DNA from: Duncaniella muricolitica
Lineage (GTDB): Bacteria > Bacteroidota > Bacteroidia > Bacteroidales > Muribaculaceae
DNA: 64,000 nt
Assembly (NCBI GenBank): GCA_025808375.1
Contig: CP061009.1
Location: 3,720,001-3,784,000, forward strand
Direction: 5' to 3'
Positions within the stretch are counted from its first letter, which is position 1. The number at the start of each line of letters is the position of its first letter. This document shows, in pieces, positions 61,622-64,000 of this stretch. The notes under the pieces were generated by a model. The model saw only the letters and a list, made by a program, of their open reading frames with translations, did not search any database and had not been told where the DNA came from. Made by a program: the position numbers and the translations under genes.

Positions 61622-63172
61622 TTGGCAAAGTTATTATGGGCTGACGACGAGATAGACCTCCTCAAGCCCCACATAATGTTTCTGAAATCAAAAGGCTACG
61701 ACATCGCCACCTGCTGCAGCGGTGCCGACGCCCTCGCCATGGCCGAGGAGCAGCCCTTTGACCTCATCATACTCGACGAGAACATGCCGGGACTCACCGG
61801 CCTCGAGACTCTCCAGCGCATCAAGCAAGCCTCGCCCCACATCCCCGTGATAATGATTACCAAGAGCGAGGAAGAGAACATCATGGACCAGGCCGTGGGC
61901 AGCAAGATAGCCGACTATCTCATCAAGCCCGTCAACCCCAACCAGATACTCTCGTCGATCAAGAAAAACCTCCACAGCGACCGTCTGGTGAGCGAAAAAG
62001 CCGCCACCGACTACCGGCAGGACTTCTCGCGCATAGCATCGATGATCAATAGTGCCGCATCGATGGACGACTGGATGGAGCTCTACCGCGTGCTCGTGCA
62101 GTGGGAGATGCAGCTCTCGGCCACCGACAGCTCGATGGACGAACTGCTGGCCATGCAGCGCACCGAGGCCGACTCGACCTTCTGCAAATACATATGCCGC
62201 AACTACGAGTCATGGATCACCGACCCCAAGTCGGAGGGGCGGCCGATGTTCTCGCCCGAGGTATTCAAGTCGAGAGTATTCCCGCTGCTCGACGCCGGCG
62301 AGAAAGTGTTTTTCATCCTCATCGACAACTTCCGTCTCGACCAATGGTCGGCCATCAAGCCGCTGCTGGCCGACACCTTCACATTCAAGGAAGACCTCTA
62401 CTGCTCCATACTCCCCACCGCGACACAATATGCGCGCAACTCCATCTTCTCGGGCCTGATGCCGGTCGACATTGCGCGGATGTTTCCCGACCTGTGGGTC
62501 GACGAGGACTCGCCCGAGGGCAAAAACCTCAACGAGTCGCCGCTGATAGCCACTCAGTTTGAGCGTTACAGGCGCAAATGTCGCTTCTCCTACAACAAGG
62601 TCAACGACTCTGCTGCCGGCGAAAAACTGCTCTCCGACTTCACCAATCTCCTCGACAACGACCTCAATGTCATAGTGTTCAACTTTATCGACATGCTGTC
62701 ACACGCGCGCACCGAGTCGCGCATGATACGCGAGCTGGCCTCGACCGACGCCGCCTACCGCTCGCTGACCGAGTCGTGGTTTCGCCACTCGCCGGCCCTT
62801 GAGATATTCCGCGCCATCGCGGCCAAGGGTTTCAAGATAGTCCTGACCACCGACCACGGCACCGTGCGCGTCGACCGACCCGTCAAGGTGATAGGCGACC
62901 GCAACACCAACACCAACCTCCGCTACAAGGTGGGCAAAAACCTCGACTATCCGCGCAAGGAGGTCTACGAAATCAAGTCGCCCACACGTTTCGGCCTCCC
63001 CGCCCCCAACGTGTCGTCGACCTACATCTTTGCCACCGGACGCGACTTCTTTGCCTATCCCAACAACTACAACCACTACGTGCAGTATTACGACGGCACT
63101 TTCCAGCACGGAGGCATATCGCTCCAGGAGATGCTCGTGCCGATAATCACACTGATGCCTAAGGAAGTTTAA
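61622..63172 (+). CDS. porX: PorX, response regulator with PglZ-type effector domain
   Basis: The 516-residue protein combines a receiver domain (MAKLLWADDEIDLLKPHIMF, phosphorylatable Asp in LILDENMPG near residue 52, Lys in YLIKPV) with a C-terminal PglZ/alkaline-phosphatase-like domain (FFILIDNFRLDQWSAIKPLL, ILPTATQYARNSIFSGLMP, TTDHGTVRVDRP). PorX is the regulator of type IX secretion and, in characterised cases, hydrolyses cyclic oligonucleotides. The start is TTG at 61622, the only codon that preserves the conserved receiver start; no ATG is available. The gene is 50 bases after porW and is followed by tsaE. Confidence 0.92.
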   Translation: MAKLLWADDEIDLLKPHIMFLKSKGYDIATCCSGADALAMAEEQPFDLIILDENMPGLTGLETLQRIKQASPHIPVIMITKSEEENIMDQAVGSKIADYLIKPVNPNQILSSIKKNLHSDRLVSEKAATDYRQDFSRIASMINSAASMDDWMELYRVLVQWEMQLSATDSSMDELLAMQRTEADSTFCKYICRNYESWITDPKSEGRPMFSPEVFKSRVFPLLDAGEKVFFILIDNFRLDQWSAIKPLLADTFTFKEDLYCSILPTATQYARNSIFSGLMPVDIARMFPDLWVDEDSPEGKNLNESPLIATQFERYRRKCRFSYNKVNDSAAGEKLLSDFTNLLDNDLNVIVFNFIDMLSHARTESRMIRELASTDAAYRSLTESWFRHSPALEIFRAIAAKGFKIVLTTDHGTVRVDRPVKVIGDRNTNTNLRYKVGKNLDYPRKEVYEIKSPTRFGLPAPNVSSTYIFATGRDFFAYPNNYNHYVQYYDGTFQHGGISLQEMLVPIITLMPKEV

Positions 63173-63205
63173 AGTTTAACGTTTAAAGTTTAAAGAGTTA
63201 AGATA
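63169..63205. repeat. Single GTTTA repeat arm between porX and tsaE
   Basis: AGTTTAAAGTTTAACGTTTA, AAGTTTAAAGAG and TTAAGATAAT run from the porX stop to within four bases of the tsaE ATG. They match one arm of the core shared at 19819, 24678 and 54677. No second arm is present. Confidence 0.7.
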
Positions 63206-63208
63206 ATC

Positions 63209-63628
63209 ATGAAAGAGATAATAATCCGATCGACCGACGCGCTTGACGAAGCCGCCCGCGAGTTTATGGCGGAGATGGGCGACGAGACCGTCTACACCTT
63301 CACCGGCGAGATGGGTGCCGGCAAGACAACTTTTATCAACGCCCTGTGCCGTGCCCTCGGCGTGGAGGACGACCCGACAGGCTCGCCGACATTTGCAATA
63401 GTCAACGAATACCGCTCCGACACTACGGCCGAACTCATCTATCACTTCGACCTCTACCGCATCGAGAATCTCGAGCAGGCCTTTGACATAGGCATCGAGG
63501 ACTATCTCGACTCGGGCGCGCTCTGCTTCATCGAATGGCCCGACCGCATCGACGACATACTCCCCGACGACACCGTCCGCGTCAACATCGAAGTGCTCCC
63601 CGACGGCTCGCGCCGACTGACTTTCTGA
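63209..63628 (+). CDS. tsaE: tRNA threonylcarbamoyladenosine biosynthesis ATPase TsaE
   Basis: The 139-residue ATPase carries Walker A GEMGAGKTTFI (near residues 34-44), GSPTFAIVNEYR and LYHFDLYRIENLEQAFDIGI-like motifs (HFDLYRI, GIEDYL), and the FIEWPDRI box. TsaE works with TsaB and TsaD to make t6A in tRNA. The length is normal. The start at 63209 directly follows a GTTTA repeat tract, whose AAGATAATC is the sequence just before the start codon in place of a clear ribosome-binding site. Confidence 0.95.
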   Translation: MKEIIIRSTDALDEAAREFMAEMGDETVYTFTGEMGAGKTTFINALCRALGVEDDPTGSPTFAIVNEYRSDTTAELIYHFDLYRIENLEQAFDIGIEDYLDSGALCFIEWPDRIDDILPDDTVRVNIEVLPDGSRRLTF

Positions 63629-63643
63629 CACTCCTCCCGCGCG

Positions 63644-64000
63644 ATGTTTATCATAAAGGACACTCTGCCCTCGACAAGCAGCTATCTCGCCGGGATAGCC
63701 GCCGACGCCCCCCACGGCACGGTGGTCATGGCCCGCGAGCAGACAGCCGGACGCGGACAGCGAGGCAACTCGTGGGAAGCCGAGCCGGGATGCAACATCA
63801 CACTCTCGCTCCTGCTGCGTCCCGAGGGGCTGCATCCGGCGCGCCAGTTTGTCATCTCCCAGGCCGTGTCGCTCGCCATCGCCGACCTGGTAAGCCACTT
63901 CGTGGCCGCTCCGGTGAGCATCAAGTGGCCCAATGACATATATGTCGACGACCGCAAGATATGCGGCATCCTTATCGAGAACACCATCACCGGCACCTCC
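63644..64000 (+). CDS. birA: Biotin-[acetyl-CoA-carboxylase] ligase (3' end outside window)
   Basis: The frame is open to the window end (119 codons seen). Residues MFIIKDTLPSTSSYLA, VMAREQTAGRGQRGNSWEAE and VSIKWPNDIYVDDRKICGIL are the biotin-protein ligase motifs; GRGQRG binds biotinyl-AMP and KWPND holds the catalytic lysine. No N-terminal DNA-binding domain is present, so it is a monofunctional ligase rather than a repressor. It starts 16 bases after tsaE. Confidence 0.93.
   Translation, partial: MFIIKDTLPSTSSYLAGIAADAPHGTVVMAREQTAGRGQRGNSWEAEPGCNITLSLLLRPEGLHPARQFVISQAVSLAIADLVSHFVAAPVSIKWPNDIYVDDRKICGILIENTITGTS

Overview
The window reads as chromosomal DNA of a gut Bacteroidales bacterium, most plausibly of the Muribaculaceae. 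The evidence is Bacteroidetes-type promoters (TTTG, about 20 bases, TAnnTTTG), Bacteroidales-specific families (DUF5723, DUF4421, LruC, the PorX/PorW type IX secretion proteins, GldE/GldD, TlpA-like proteins with long N-terminal domains), a secreted bile-salt-hydrolase-like enzyme, and conserved gene orders such as parE-coaD-ctpA and DUF177-rpmF-fabH-era. No phage, conjugative element, IS element with defined ends, CRISPR array or rRNA was seen. The assignment to family level is inference.

Layout. 0-8 kb: a Crp/Fnr regulator, a secreted TlpA-like thiol oxidoreductase, a GH28 pectinase-like enzyme, and a lipoprotein plus DUF5723 barrel pair. 8-12 kb: a GlmU-like nucleotidyltransferase, an aminotransferase and a U32 protein. 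12-16 kb: parE, coaD and a C-terminal processing protease. 16-18.4 kb (minus strand): a PadR-PspC-GIN envelope module with a candidate operator. 18.6-25.8 kb: DUF4421, menA, a HIT protein, greA, aroK, an alanine-dehydrogenase-like protein, an RNase H and a bile-salt-hydrolase-like protein. 25.8-26.35 kb: a 540-base intergenic region with a good promoter and strong RNA-folding potential. 26.3-34.6 kb: a glycosyltransferase, twin tRNA-Asn genes, a second S41 protease, mfd and yifB. 34.6-37.2 kb: a REP-associated tyrosine transposase with an added C-terminal domain, a WYL regulator and a cobalamin adenosyltransferase. 37.4-46.8 kb: riboflavin synthase, secDF, a glycosyltransferase, era, fabH, rpmF, DUF177 and xerD. 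46.8-58 kb: a YfhO membrane protein, lipoproteins, an S8 protease with a type IX sorting tail, a LruC-type lipoprotein, gldE-gldD-phosphopantetheinyl transferase and a four-helix-bundle protein. 58.3-64 kb: tRNA-Asp, porW, porX, tsaE and the start of birA.

Functional themes are type IX secretion and the cell envelope (porW, porX, gldE, gldD, the S8 cargo protein, secDF, PspC/GIN) and replication, repair and chromosome handling (parE, mfd, xerD, yifB, RNase H). Small-molecule metabolism is represented by shikimate, menaquinone, riboflavin, CoA, cobalamin and biotinyl-protein enzymes.

The most unusual signal is not a gene. At least ten gene ends are followed, often from the stop codon itself, by long near-perfect hairpins whose arms are built from degenerate 7- or 9-base units, mainly variants of AGTTTAAAG. 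Three carry the same core, AGTTAAGATAATAG, and two of these also share the loop. A REP-type transposase with its own flanking inverted repeats lies in the same window. Two genes (parE and the GIN-domain gene) carry apparent single-base frameshifts near their 3' ends. Four genes have a -7 box 4 or 5 bases before the start codon, predicting leaderless mRNAs.
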